DNA of 64,000 nt from Mycobacterium sp. ACS1612 (GCF_001667505.1 NZ_LZHZ01000037.1:124001-188000); one strand, 5' to 3'; positions 1-9,286 are shown, numbered from the stretch's first letter. The notes: generated by a model from the letters alone, not told the origin. A program made the numbers and translations.

Positions 1-253
1 ACAACAGCGCCACCGCCGCTGTCGTGGCCAGCCCCCTCGTGAGTGAAACTTCTGCGAGCAAATCAGAATCTGACGTGACACGCGTGACATTCAGATTCTT
101 CACCAGGTAAGGAAGTATCGCCATCACGACGAGCGCGAAGACCAACACAATGAACGCCCTCTGCTGGCCGCCGAATACCGCCGGTTGCGTATTGTCAGCA
201 GGCGACAGTCCCGGCAAACGAGACGCCGCCAGACGATCGGACGGAGCAGACAT
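1..253 (-). CDS. N-terminal part of a membrane protein, polysaccharide cluster (partial)
   Basis: The frame runs from an ATG at 253 off the left edge, giving about 84 residues. A hydrophilic, proline-containing stretch of about 30 residues is followed by one strongly hydrophobic segment (about residues 33-51, around FIVLVFALVVMAILPYL) and then the start of what may be another. An AGGA about 9 bases before the ATG supports this start. It lies 120 bases downstream of the epimerase gene on the same strand. Position in the cluster makes a polymer biosynthesis or export membrane protein likely, but the visible part does not identify a family. Confidence 0.6.
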   Translation of the reverse strand, partial: MSAPSDRLAASRLPGLSPADNTQPAVFGGQQRAFIVLVFALVVMAILPYLVKNLNVTRVTSDSDLLAEVSLTRGLATTAAVALL

Positions 254-373
254 TGCGTCGAATCCTAGTCCGTTAGCGAGCAAATCACTCCAACCCACCG
301 TAGGTGAACGGCCTTGAGCTGAGACAACCCGACCAAAGATGTGGTACTTGACTCATTTTGGGCAACCGCGCTT

Positions 374-1357
374 TCACGTTTTGCCTACTGCCCCGCTGGA
401 CAACGACTCTCGCAGCCATGCGGTAAAACGAGCCAGTCCTTCATTGAGCCCGACGCGTGGTTCCCACCCCAGCAGTTCGCGCGATCGCGTGATATCGGCA
501 TAAGTTGCGGGAACGTCCCCGGGCTGCGCGGGGGCCGACACACGTATCGCCTTAATACCGAGCGCGGTCTCTAATCGATCGACCAGCTCGCTGGTCGTCA
601 CTGGGCGATGCCCCCCGACGTTAACCAGCGTGTAAGGCATGGACACATCGATCAACCTGACGATCGCATCGACGACATCGTCGACATAGGTGTAGTCGCG
701 ACTGCCCCGACCCTCATCGAACAACGTAATTGGTTGTCCGGCAACCATCTTGCGCGCAAACGAATTGATCGCCAAGTCGGGGCGCTGCCGTGGCCCGTAC
801 ACGGTAAACAGTCGGGCGATAGCGACAGGGAGTCCAGTTGTTGAATAGTGCGCATACGCGAGCGCCTCGCCGGCAACCTTTGTCGCTCCATACGGTGAGA
901 GTGGCCGTCCCTGCGCTTGGTCTTCACGAAACGGGCGCCGCTCGTCAGCTCCATACACGGAACTCGACGATGCGAACACGAGACGAGCTCCCGCCGCCTG
1001 GGCTGCAGCCAAAGTGTTCTGGAAGCCGCGAACATTGGTGTCGATGTACGCGTGTGGGTCAGCTATCGACGGACGCACCCCGGCACGTGCCGCCAACTCA
1101 ACAATGACTTCTGGTCGTGCCCGATCCACCGCCGCGAGCAACGCATCGCGGTCTCGGGTGTCGACCCGAGTCAGTTTGAATGCCGGATTGGCCCTCGCCC
1201 GAGCGAGGTTGTCCTCCTTTATCGCGCTCGGGTAGAAGGGATCGAAACTGTCGACGGCAGTAACCGTCCAACCCTCTGCAAGCAGCCGTTCTACCAGCGT
1301 GCTGCCGATAAAGCCTGCTCCACCGGTGATGACAATGCGGCGTGTACCCGAGGTCAC
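374..1357 (-). CDS. NAD-dependent sugar-nucleotide epimerase/dehydratase (UDP-glucuronate 4-epimerase-like SDR)
   Basis: A 327-residue extended short-chain dehydrogenase. The Rossmann motif GGAGFIG is at residues 12-18, a SSSSVYG strand follows, and the catalytic SPYGATK carries the Tyr and Lys of the YxxxK pair; later RDYTYVDDVV and NVGG are typical of the family. Members interconvert or dehydrate nucleotide sugars in the cytoplasm. The residues after the first strand (DSFDPFYP) recall UDP-glucuronate 4-epimerases, which would suit a cluster that also encodes UDP-glucose dehydrogenase, but the substrate is inferred. It lies upstream of the partial membrane gene on the same strand, and a 0.6-kb spacer separates it from the divergent methyltransferase gene. 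Confidence 0.85.
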   Translation of the reverse strand: MTSGTRRIVITGGAGFIGSTLVERLLAEGWTVTAVDSFDPFYPSAIKEDNLARARANPAFKLTRVDTRDRDALLAAVDRARPEVIVELAARAGVRPSIADPHAYIDTNVRGFQNTLAAAQAAGARLVFASSSSVYGADERRPFREDQAQGRPLSPYGATKVAGEALAYAHYSTTGLPVAIARLFTVYGPRQRPDLAINSFARKMVAGQPITLFDEGRGSRDYTYVDDVVDAIVRLIDVSMPYTLVNVGGHRPVTTSELVDRLETALGIKAIRVSAPAQPGDVPATYADITRSRELLGWEPRVGLNEGLARFTAWLRESLSSGAVGKT

Positions 1358-1984
1358 CCGCCCGCACCGATCCGTTCCATATCCAGGAGTCCTATCGAAA
1401 TAGAGAGAGTCGAATAGATGTGTTGATGATAGGGGGTGAAATGATTAGAACCGGCGATTCCGCAAACAGAACCTTCCCAGATCCGGTCAGAATCTCAGCG
1501 ATTCCACCCACGACCACAGCAAAGTCGTGATGTGAGCCGGAGCCCACGTTGCCCCTGTGATAGGGGGGACTTGTGTGGTTCTAGGGCGCGGTCATGTCGC
1601 CGGGATTGGGCGCGAGTTTCCCACCGGAAAGTCCCCAAAAGTCGCGCCGTACCCTCGGGAAGCGCCTCATATTCAGCGACGCGACGCAGCACACGACCTG
1701 CCACTCCATCGGCGTGGCAAGTCGAGGATCGACCGTGCCAAGCGCCCTCCGACCGCGGACTAAAACCCTTGCGGACTGTAGCGGTCACGCCGCGCGCCGC
1801 AGCTGAGCAGGCGGACTGGAAGAAAGCGGGGCACCACCTCTAAACGGTTTGCTAGTTCTTATCCTCTGTGGGCAGAGCTGCCTCCGGTCTCAATTCACCC
1901 GCGAAGGAACCGCACCCTTGACGAGGACGATCTTTTGGCTCTGGCCAGCCAATACTTTGCAGTCACGTGTTAGACTGCCGGCTT
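1358..1984. other. Intergenic region between divergent genes
   Basis: About 630 bases separate the leftward epimerase from the rightward FkbM gene. Short open frames occur in several phases, but none has a recognisable protein pattern or a convincing ribosome binding site. It should hold promoters for both directions; the only one I can propose is the TAGACT box next to the FkbM start. Confidence 0.5.
1971..1976 (+). promoter_or_regulatory. Putative -10 box (TAGACT) of a leaderless promoter for the FkbM gene
   Basis: TAGACT fits the mycobacterial TANNNT -10 pattern and ends 8 bases before ATG 1985, the spacing expected when transcription begins at the start codon. No Shine-Dalgarno sequence precedes the ATG. 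No clear -35 box is visible. Confidence 0.35.
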
Positions 1985-2821
1985 ATGGGGCAGCTAACCA
2001 CGCGACTCGGACGAGACGTCGAACAAGTTGCGCGAGCGCTTCTGCCCGAGGGCCTCAAGGTGGAGCTGCGACGACTACGCTTTGCTATTGGTGAACGCTC
2101 TTTTCGACCGTACACACAGGCAGTGACCATCGACGGATCGTCATTCGAATTCCACTTCGGCGATGTCATTGGGCACCGCTGGTATGGGGGCCCCTCGACA
2201 CGCGAACTGAGCCACGAAAACGTGTTCATCAAGCGAATGATTGAGCCCGGTGACGTGGCATTCGACTGTGGCGCGCATCATGGGATGACGACGATCCTGC
2301 TCGGTCAGTGGGTGGGCAAAGGTGGAAAGGTCATCGCCTTCGAAGCGTCACCCCACAACGCGGCCATTCTCCGCAAAAACATCGAGCTCAATCACCTCTC
2401 GCACGTGCGTTGCGAAAACAAGGCCATTGCCGCGCACCCCGGCATCGTACGCATCACCGAAGAGTCCAACACCCGCGTGACCCCAGGCCAGCGGATCGGC
2501 AAGAGGGTCGAAGCGGTCCAAATCGACCAATACGTGGATGAGAAGCCCACCTTTCTGAAGCTCGACATCGAAGGCTTCGAGGTCGACGCTCTGAAAGGCG
2601 CCCAAGCTGTGCTGGCTTCGCGGCCCAAATTCATGATCGAGGTGCACACCAAGACGCTCGCAAACTTCGACACGAATGTGGAGCAACTTCTCTCCCTTAT
2701 TGACCTCGATGCCTATGACATTTGGATTCAGTGGAACGATAACGAGCCACCAGTGCCTTATGACAAAACCGATCGCATCACCGATCGAGTGCACCTGTTC
2801 GGACTTCCGAAGGCGAACTAG
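1985..2821 (+). CDS. FkbM-family SAM-dependent methyltransferase
   Basis: 278 residues from ATG 1985; an in-frame GTG at 1967 is possible but lies upstream of the putative -10 box. The core matches FkbM methyltransferases: PGDVAFDCGAHHGMTT is the SAM-binding motif I, VIAFEASPHNAAILRKNIEL is motif II, and FLKLDIEGFEVDALKGA is the family's C-terminal signature. Such enzymes O-methylate sugars, often within glycans. Inside a polysaccharide cluster a role in methylating a repeat-unit sugar is likely. It stands alone on the plus strand, 166 bases before the next gene. No signal peptide or membrane segment is seen. Confidence 0.85.
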   Translation: MGQLTTRLGRDVEQVARALLPEGLKVELRRLRFAIGERSFRPYTQAVTIDGSSFEFHFGDVIGHRWYGGPSTRELSHENVFIKRMIEPGDVAFDCGAHHGMTTILLGQWVGKGGKVIAFEASPHNAAILRKNIELNHLSHVRCENKAIAAHPGIVRITEESNTRVTPGQRIGKRVEAVQIDQYVDEKPTFLKLDIEGFEVDALKGAQAVLASRPKFMIEVHTKTLANFDTNVEQLLSLIDLDAYDIWIQWNDNEPPVPYDKTDRITDRVHLFGLPKAN

Positions 2822-2987
2822 CGTTACGATCCCAAGTCTCGCGGTGTTTGCCGGCTCATGCCGAAACACATGCGCGCTCAGCAGTCGGGACAGTCCATTT
2901 TCGCGGCGAATAATGGGCTTGAGCTCCAATGACGCCATAGCTTCCCGTAGACTCACGCCGTCGCATTACTAAGCGTATGGGGGGAAC

Positions 2988-4058
2988 GTGAGCGTTGCGC
3001 TGGTGACAGGATCTGCGGGTCTGATCGGTTCCGAGGCGGCCCGGCATTTCGCCGGACTCGGACTAGACGTGGTCGGCATCGACAACGATATGCGCGGGTA
3101 CTTCTTCGGCGACGACGGGTCCACCGCCAGGAGCCTGCAGCGGCTCACCTCCGACCTCGGCGGCGTCTACACCCACTTCGACACCGATATACGCGACCGG
3201 CACGGGCTTTCGCATATTTTCAAGAGATACGGCCGTGAGATTTCAATCGTGATTCACACGGCAGCGCAGCCCAGTCATGACTGGGCTGCGAAGGAGCCAT
3301 TCACCGACTTCGACGTGAATGCCGTCGGAGCTCTCAACGTCCTGGAGAATAGTCGACTGCACTGCCCGGAGGCTGCGTTTATCTTCTGTTCTACCAACAA
3401 GGTTTACGGGGATCGGCCGAATTCGCTTCCGCTGCGGGAACTCGAGACGCGGTACGAGATCGAAACTGACCATCGCTACGAGCAAGGCATCAGCGAGGAC
3501 ATGTCGATCGATGATTGCCTGCACTCGATCTTCGGCGTTTCCAAGGTTGCAGCCGACGTGATGGTGCAGGAGTACGGGCGGTACTTCGGCATGAACACTG
3601 CATGCTTTCGTGGCGGAACGCTAACCGGCCCGGCTCATTCGGCCGCCGAACTGCATGGCTTCCTCGCGTACCTGATGCGCTGCGTGATGGAGGGCCGCAC
3701 CTACAACCTGTACGGCTACAAGGGAAAAATGGTGCGGGACGCGATTCACTCGCACGATGTGCTGACCGCGTTCGAGGCCTACTTCCGCCAGCCACGGCAA
3801 GCTGAGGTGTACAACCTGGGGGGTGGCCGGTTCGCCAATGTCTCCCACATTGAGGCATTCCGACTGGCCGAAGAAATCACAGGCCGGGAGGCTGTGATCA
3901 ACTACGTAGATCAGGCGCGCATCGGCGATCACCAATGGTGGATCAGCAGCATGGGGAAGTTCCAGTCGCACTATCCACAGTGGAGGCAACGCTACGATAT
4001 CCCGACAATCCTTCGAGAGATTCACGACGCCAACGCGAACACCTGGGTTCCACAGTGA
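2988..4058 (+). CDS. NAD-dependent epimerase, CDP-paratose/tyvelose 2-epimerase-like SDR
   Basis: 356 residues from GTG 2988, preceded by a strong GGGGGGAA ribosome site. The Rossmann motif GSAGLIG (residues 8-14) opens the protein; IHTAAQPSHDWA and FCSTNKVYGDRPN resemble CDP-tyvelose/paratose epimerases. The usual YxxxK tyrosine is replaced by Phe in HSIFGVSKVAAD; I recall the same substitution in a subset of relatives, so this is noted rather than called a defect. The C-terminal QWWISSMGKF is also typical. It overlaps the next gene by 4 bases (GTGA), showing translational coupling with the WecG-type transferase. The sugar substrate is unknown. Confidence 0.8.
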   Translation: MSVALVTGSAGLIGSEAARHFAGLGLDVVGIDNDMRGYFFGDDGSTARSLQRLTSDLGGVYTHFDTDIRDRHGLSHIFKRYGREISIVIHTAAQPSHDWAAKEPFTDFDVNAVGALNVLENSRLHCPEAAFIFCSTNKVYGDRPNSLPLRELETRYEIETDHRYEQGISEDMSIDDCLHSIFGVSKVAADVMVQEYGRYFGMNTACFRGGTLTGPAHSAAELHGFLAYLMRCVMEGRTYNLYGYKGKMVRDAIHSHDVLTAFEAYFRQPRQAEVYNLGGGRFANVSHIEAFRLAEEITGREAVINYVDQARIGDHQWWISSMGKFQSHYPQWRQRYDIPTILREIHDANANTWVPQ

Positions 4059-4861
4059 TCGCGACGGGTAAGCGAAATGTATTGGGCGTCATGATCGATG
4101 TCGTCGACTACGAGGCTGCCGTCTCTCGTGTAGTTGCTGCCGCCCGCGACCGGCGGCCGTTCGCGCTGACGGCGCTCGCTGTGCACGGCGTCATGACAGG
4201 AGTACAGGACCGAGCCCACGCTGCCCGGCTCAACTCCTTCGACCTCGCCACGCCGGACGGGCAACCGGTTCGATGGGCGCTGAACCTCTTGCATCGGGCA
4301 AGACTCAACGATCGGGTATACGGCCCCACCCTGACGCAACTGGTGCTAGATCGGTGCTCCGCCGAAGGCCTTCCGGTATATCTGTACGGCTCAACAGAGG
4401 CCACCCTGGAGCGGTTGGAGGCCGCACTCACCGAGCAGCTACCGACGCTGAAAGTTGTTGGCAGCGAGCCTTCTAAATTCCGACTCGCCAGACTCGGTGA
4501 GCCGGAAGAGATAGCGAAGAGGATTCGCGACACAGGAGCCCGGTTGGTGCTTGTGGGCCTTGGCTGTCCGCGCCAAGAGCAGTTCGTCTATGCGATGCGG
4601 CCATTGGTGGATGCACCCTTGCTCGCAGTGGGAGCAGCATTCGACTATCACGCCGGTACGCTTCGTCGGCCTCCACCCCTGATGCAGCAGTACGGCCTGG
4701 AGTGGTTGTGGCGGCTGGCGCTGGAACCGCGGCGCCTGTGGCGGCGGTATGTCCTGCTCAATCCCGCTTACCTGGCCCGGCTCGGGGCCCAACTCGTGCA
4801 TCTTCGACGGCCCAACCCTCCGGTTGCAGCCACCGAACCGCTGACCGAGTTCGCGGTCTAA
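4055..4861 (+). CDS. WecG/TagA/CpsF-family glycosyltransferase
   Basis: 268 residues from GTG 4055, chosen because it overlaps the stop of the epimerase gene (GTGA) and gives the family's usual N terminus. Family marks are TALAVHGVMTG, LATPDGQPVRWAL, RVYGPTL, VYLYGS, LVLVGLGCPRQEQF and GAAFDYHAGTLRRPP. GT26 enzymes transfer a sugar from a nucleotide donor, commonly ManNAc or a ManNAc-derived sugar, to a lipid-linked acceptor at the inner membrane face. Here it probably adds an early sugar of the repeat unit. The C-terminal WLWRLALEPRRLWRRY is the usual basic, membrane-associating tail. Confidence 0.88.
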   Translation: MIATGKRNVLGVMIDVVDYEAAVSRVVAAARDRRPFALTALAVHGVMTGVQDRAHAARLNSFDLATPDGQPVRWALNLLHRARLNDRVYGPTLTQLVLDRCSAEGLPVYLYGSTEATLERLEAALTEQLPTLKVVGSEPSKFRLARLGEPEEIAKRIRDTGARLVLVGLGCPRQEQFVYAMRPLVDAPLLAVGAAFDYHAGTLRRPPPLMQQYGLEWLWRLALEPRRLWRRYVLLNPAYLARLGAQLVHLRRPNPPVAATEPLTEFAV

Positions 4862-4862
4862 C

Positions 4863-4868
4863 GAGGAG
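4863..4868 (+). promoter_or_regulatory. Ribosome binding site GAGGAG that fixes a CTG start
   Basis: GAGGAG lies six bases before CTG 4875. No ATG, GTG or TTG occurs in frame between it and the catalytic loop of the phosphatase. This site therefore argues for initiation at CTG. Confidence 0.6.
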
Positions 4869-4874
4869 CCTGCT

Positions 4875-5393
4875 CTGCAGTTACTGTTTGTTTGCACTGG
4901 AAACATTTGTCGGTCACCCATGGCAGAGCGGCTCGCCCTCGCCTACGTCGCTCGCTATGGGATTCAGAACCTCAAAGGGTCCAGTGCTGGGACCCATGCA
5001 CTAAGCGGGCACCCGATTGAACGCAACGCGGCGCTCGTCCTTGAAGAGCTGGGCGGTGAGGCGTCAAACTTCGCCGCGCGGCGGCTCACGCCGAGAATTG
5101 CTGAAGAGGCCGATCTCGTTCTCACCATGACGAGGGCACACCGCGACACCGTGCTCGAACTTGCCCCACACCAACTTCGCAGAACCTTCACATTGAGCGA
5201 AGCCGCCCGACTTGCGACCGAATTCCGCGCGCGAAGCGTCGCCGACCTCGCGGCACTCCGTCCTCAGATGGCCGCGCACGGTGTGACGGATATTCCCGAC
5301 CCGATCGGCAAGAACGCCGCAGTCTTCGCGGCGGTCGGCTCACAAATCGCCGACCTCTTGCCACCCATACTCCGCCTGTGCGCGGATGAATGA
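4875..5393 (+). CDS. Low-molecular-weight protein tyrosine phosphatase (Wzb-like), CTG start
   Basis: 172 residues if translation begins at CTG 4875. The first residues then read (M)QLLFVCTGNICRSPMAER, with the complete catalytic loop C7-x5-R13-S14; starting at the first ATG (4920) would delete it. The second signature, the DP pair that supplies the general acid, is in DIPDPIG near the C terminus. The family dephosphorylates tyrosine-rich kinases that control polymer length in Wzx/Wzy systems. No matching BY-kinase (Wzc) lies in the window. It follows the WecG-type gene by 13 bases and probably shares its transcript. Confidence 0.85.
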   Translation: MQLLFVCTGNICRSPMAERLALAYVARYGIQNLKGSSAGTHALSGHPIERNAALVLEELGGEASNFAARRLTPRIAEEADLVLTMTRAHRDTVLELAPHQLRRTFTLSEAARLATEFRARSVADLAALRPQMAAHGVTDIPDPIGKNAAVFAAVGSQIADLLPPILRLCADE

Positions 5394-5467
5394 TCTGTTC
5401 GAAATACTTTATCGTCGAACCATTTTCATCTCAGGGATGGAGTAAGCGCGGGATCGTAGCCTGACGC

Positions 5468-6940
5468 TCAGTAGGCGCCGCTGCCCCCGAACACAACTTT
5501 CGGCGTTTGTGCCATGATCCGAAGATCCCACATCAACGACCATGACCGGACGTACGCCGAGTCGAGGTGCTGGAGGTCGGCATAAGTCAAATCACTTCGG
5601 CCGCAAACTTGCCAAAGTCCTGTAATACCCGGGTTGACATCAAGGCGGGCAAGTGCGGCACCGTCGATGCGATTGGACTCCTCTGTCGGCAATGGTCGCG
5701 GACCAACCAACGACATCTCACCACGAATTACGTTGAGGAGCTGCGGTAACTCGTCGATGCTGGTTTTACGAATCAAGGCACCGACCCGGGTTACCCTAGG
5801 GTCCTTCTCCATCTTGAACAGCGGTCCGTCCGCCTCGTTGAATTGTGCGACGGTGTCGCGCTGACACCACGCGTCAGCGGTCATCGAGCGAAACTTGAAT
5901 ATCCGAAATGGTCTACCGGCGCAGCCGATTCGCTCCTGGCGGAAGAACACTGGACCCGGGGTATCCATTTTGATCGCCAGGGCAGTCATGAGTAGAACCG
6001 GGGCGGCAACCACAAGGGCACATGTAGCGAGCGTTATGTCCATGACTCGCTTTATAATTCGTTCGCTCGCCGCCAGCGAGCCCGTGGGCAAGTGCATTAG
6101 CGTGAGTCCGTGCAGCTCCTCGGCCTCAGTGCGCCAGTTGTGCAGTTCAAAATAGCGCGGGATCTCCGATACAGGCACCTGACCCTGTAGCTTGCGTAGC
6201 GCTTCAAGCACGATTGCGTCGCTGGTGTTCGGTAACGCGACGATGACCCGGTCAATTGCATAGTCGGCGCAGACGGCGGGCAGATCCGCAAGTCCGCCTA
6301 GGAGGCGGGTGCCTGGGGCCGCGTTATCGTCGACATGACCGACGAGAAGGGTATCGGGGCAGCGCTGCAACCTCGAAATTAGTCGATCCGAGATCGGTCC
6401 CGTTCCGATCACCAAAATACGGGTCACCGTGGGGTCGAACGCCCGAACGATCATCCTGCGTCCGAAAGGAACCAACACAATGGCGGGCAGGGTCATCGCG
6501 ACTGCAGCCGTCAAAGTCATTCTTCCACCGCGAAGGATGAATGCGTCCACTGCGAGAGCTAATAGGACAGCGGTTGGAAGGCAGCGCGTGATCGTGCCGG
6601 GTCCCCACCACTCGCTCGGCCGGAGCCGCGACGCGGGCCGGCGGTATAACCCACGCACGTGCAACGCGGCGATCAGCGCGATCGTGACTACCGCAGCATC
6701 CCGGATCGTGAGGTTGCCCGCACGTACAGGGCTGAAAAGGCTGACGGTCACGGCACCCAAGGCTGCGGAAGCGGTTATCGTCGCCACGTCTGAGACCTCG
6801 AGTAGGTACCGATATCGTCGCCCCAGCGCAGGCGCGATTGATTGTGATTTGATGTCGATCTGAGCTCGTGGCGGCGTTAGCCTCTTGTGGCCAAACCGAG
6901 CACGAGTTACCGAAATCTGAGGTGTTGCTTCGATGGTCAC
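5468..6940 (-). CDS. Polyprenyl-phosphate glycosylphosphotransferase (WbaP/CpsE type), first copy
   Basis: 490 residues from GTG 6940, which has GGGGGAG just upstream; a TTG at 6952 is the alternative. Four or five hydrophobic segments fill the first 180 residues, then a nucleotide-binding-like fold (RILVIGTGPISDRLI), then the catalytic domain: KRVMDITLATCALVV membrane hairpin, PGPVFFRQERIG, FKFRSM, TSIDELPQLLNV and LVGPRP. It transfers a sugar-1-phosphate from a nucleotide sugar to undecaprenyl or decaprenyl phosphate, starting repeat-unit synthesis. It follows the UDP-sugar fusion gene by about 20 bases and is presumably cotranscribed. Confidence 0.9.
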   Translation of the reverse strand: MTIEATPQISVTRARFGHKRLTPPRAQIDIKSQSIAPALGRRYRYLLEVSDVATITASAALGAVTVSLFSPVRAGNLTIRDAAVVTIALIAALHVRGLYRRPASRLRPSEWWGPGTITRCLPTAVLLALAVDAFILRGGRMTLTAAVAMTLPAIVLVPFGRRMIVRAFDPTVTRILVIGTGPISDRLISRLQRCPDTLLVGHVDDNAAPGTRLLGGLADLPAVCADYAIDRVIVALPNTSDAIVLEALRKLQGQVPVSEIPRYFELHNWRTEAEELHGLTLMHLPTGSLAASERIIKRVMDITLATCALVVAAPVLLMTALAIKMDTPGPVFFRQERIGCAGRPFRIFKFRSMTADAWCQRDTVAQFNEADGPLFKMEKDPRVTRVGALIRKTSIDELPQLLNVIRGEMSLVGPRPLPTEESNRIDGAALARLDVNPGITGLWQVCGRSDLTYADLQHLDSAYVRSWSLMWDLRIMAQTPKVVFGGSGAY

Positions 6941-6961
6941 GCTCTCCCCCAAGTCCCGCGT

Positions 6962-9286
6962 TTACCAGCCGAAGCCGATGAGTCGCAGTCCAGAACCCTC
7001 GAAGCTTGCTTCGGGCAAGCAATTCCGACCATCGAGGACAAGGTCGCCGCGCATGACACGGCGCAGTCCGGCAGTCTCAATGAGGCGGAACTCCGGCCAC
7101 TCGGTTGTTACAACAACTGCGTCTGCCCTGTCGGCCGCATCGTAAGCATCGCGGGTCAGCCGGATAGCCTTGAACTCTTCGGGCAGCGCCTTCACGACCG
7201 GATCGAATGCAGATACTACGGCACCTGCGGCCAACAGCCGGCCAGCAATGTCAAGGGCCGGAGCGTCGCGTAGGTCGTCCGTCCCGGGCTTGAATGTCAA
7301 CCCGAGAAGCGCGATTCGGCGGCCTTTCAACATGTGGAGCTCCCGCTGAAGCTTGCGCACCACGCTCGCCCGCTGAGCTCTGTTAATTTCTACCGTCGCC
7401 TGAAGCATCGAAGGTATGTAGCCGTACTCCCCACCAGTTGCGATCAGCGCCGCTACGTCCTTACCGAAGCAGGAACCACCCCACCCCACACCGGGGTTCA
7501 GGAAGGCGGTACCAACGCGGTGGTCGGCGCCGATAGCGGGGAGAACCTGGCGGACATCGGCGCCGAACAACTCGCACATCTGCGCCATCTCGTTCGCGAA
7601 ACTGATTTTCGTCGCCAGGAATGCATTGGCCGCATACTTGATCATTTCGGCGGACGCCAGGTCCGTCGTGATCAGTGCAACCTCGAGACCTCGGCGGCCG
7701 CCTTTGAAGGATTGGTCCAGCACCGGCTGGTACAGCTCGGCGACGGAGCCGACGTCTGTCGCGGCGCCTCCCAGGACGATCCGATCCGGATAGAGGAAAT
7801 CATTGATGGCGCAGCCCTCGCGAAGGAACTCGGGGTTGGAAACGACGTGGAACGCGACGTCGCGGTTTCCTTCCAGGGCATCTTCGAGAATCGTGCGTGT
7901 CCAGCCTCCTGAGCCGACGGGCACGGTCGATTTGTTGACAATGATCGCCTCCGCTCGCAGATATGGAGCCAAGGACTGGATTGCGGTCTGCAGCTGTGAC
8001 AAGTCTGGCGAACCATCAGGACCGGGCGGCGTCCCCACGCAGAGGAAGACGAAGTCGGCATCAGACAAGGCCTCACTGGGCTGGTCCATGAACCGCAAGC
8101 GGCCGGTCAAAAGGGTTGACTTCAAGAGCTCCGGTAAGCCCGGCTCGTGGAAAGGCGCCTGCCCCTCATTTAGTTGCGCGGCGCGCACGGAATCGGTGTC
8201 GAGGCCACAGACCGAGTGACCCAGCGACGCCAAGCACGTCGCGGTTACCGCACCCACGTAACCGGTTCCGATGACCGCAACCCTATGCAGCGGCGGCCCT
8301 GGCTTAACTTCGACCTGTGTCCGAGTCGGCCCGGTTTCCTGGGTTGCGGGTTTACCGCGACCACGGAACCAGGCGATCGTGTCCAACAAACCGGTACGCA
8401 CGTCGACTTTCGGTTCCCAATGAAGTTCGGTGCGCGCAAGCGTGATGTCAGGCCGGCGCTGCGACGGATCGTCTTTGGCGCGGTCGATGAATTGAATCGG
8501 CGAGTCTGACCCGGTGAGCTCGCGTATGAGTTTCGCTAACTCCAGGATGGTCATCTCATGTGGATTACCTATGTTGACTGGGCCGGACAGGTCGGAGAAC
8601 AGCAGCAGTAGCGCTCCCTCGACGAGGTCGTCAACGTGGCACACGGATCGCGTCTGGCTCCCATCGCCCTGTACGGTGACGGGCGCGCCAGACAGGGCCT
8701 GGTTGATGAAGTTCGGAATTGCTCGACCGTCCTCGGGGCGCATCCGCCGGCCGTACGTATTGAAGATCCGCATGATCGCGGTGTCCACGCCATGCTTGAT
8801 CCGATACGAAGTTGTCAATGCCTCTGCGAAACGCTTGGCCTCGTCGTAGCACGCTCGAGGGCCGACCGGATTGACATTCCCCCAGTACTTTTCAGGCTGG
8901 GGGTGGACAAGCGGGTCGCCGTATGACTCCGACGTTGACGCCAGTAGGTAGCGGGCGCCCTTCTTCTTCGCCAAGCCAAGGGTGTGCAGGGTGCCAAGCG
9001 ACCCGGCCTTCATCGTCTCGATCGGAAGCTCGGCATAGTCGACGGGGGAAGCTGGCGAGGCGAAATGCAACACGAAATCCACGGGGCCGGGGATCGAAAT
9101 GTAGTCACTAACGTCAAGGTGAAGCTCACTGAAACCTTGTCGGCCCTCGAGGTGGGCAACGTTCTCGGCCGAGCCAGTCACGTAGTTGTCCACGCACACG
9201 ACATCGATGTCGAGCGCTAGCAGGCGTTCGGCCAAGTGAGAGCCAACGAACCCCGCTCCGCCCGTCAGTACAGCGCGTTGGCGCAT
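6962..9286 (-). CDS. Fused UDP-glucuronate decarboxylase / UDP-glucose 6-dehydrogenase
   Basis: 774 residues from ATG 9286, with GGAGGGG just upstream. Residues 1-310 are an extended SDR of the UDP-xylose synthase type (GGAGFVG, STSESYGDP, catalytic Y147-x3-K151, FNTYGRRM, NIGNPHEMTILELA). After a linker of about 25 residues, 335-774 is a complete UDP-glucose dehydrogenase (VAVIGTGYVGAVTA, NKSTVPVG, NPEFLREG, K550 and N554 region, catalytic Cys606 in GWGGSCFGKD, LGLTFKPGTDDLRDAP). The protein could oxidise UDP-glucose to UDP-glucuronate and decarboxylate it to UDP-xylose. It heads an operon with the initiating transferase and has a long leader with a conserved upstream element. Confidence 0.9.
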   Translation of the reverse strand: MRQRAVLTGGAGFVGSHLAERLLALDIDVVCVDNYVTGSAENVAHLEGRQGFSELHLDVSDYISIPGPVDFVLHFASPASPVDYAELPIETMKAGSLGTLHTLGLAKKKGARYLLASTSESYGDPLVHPQPEKYWGNVNPVGPRACYDEAKRFAEALTTSYRIKHGVDTAIMRIFNTYGRRMRPEDGRAIPNFINQALSGAPVTVQGDGSQTRSVCHVDDLVEGALLLLFSDLSGPVNIGNPHEMTILELAKLIRELTGSDSPIQFIDRAKDDPSQRRPDITLARTELHWEPKVDVRTGLLDTIAWFRGRGKPATQETGPTRTQVEVKPGPPLHRVAVIGTGYVGAVTATCLASLGHSVCGLDTDSVRAAQLNEGQAPFHEPGLPELLKSTLLTGRLRFMDQPSEALSDADFVFLCVGTPPGPDGSPDLSQLQTAIQSLAPYLRAEAIIVNKSTVPVGSGGWTRTILEDALEGNRDVAFHVVSNPEFLREGCAINDFLYPDRIVLGGAATDVGSVAELYQPVLDQSFKGGRRGLEVALITTDLASAEMIKYAANAFLATKISFANEMAQMCELFGADVRQVLPAIGADHRVGTAFLNPGVGWGGSCFGKDVAALIATGGEYGYIPSMLQATVEINRAQRASVVRKLQRELHMLKGRRIALLGLTFKPGTDDLRDAPALDIAGRLLAAGAVVSAFDPVVKALPEEFKAIRLTRDAYDAADRADAVVVTTEWPEFRLIETAGLRRVMRGDLVLDGRNCLPEASFEGSGLRLIGFGW

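Noticed and set aside
3523..3560. Loss of the catalytic Tyr in the epimerase at 2988-4058 as a sign of inactivation
   Set aside because: I recall FGASK/FGVSK in related proteins, and the rest of the enzyme is intact, so it is more likely a family variant.
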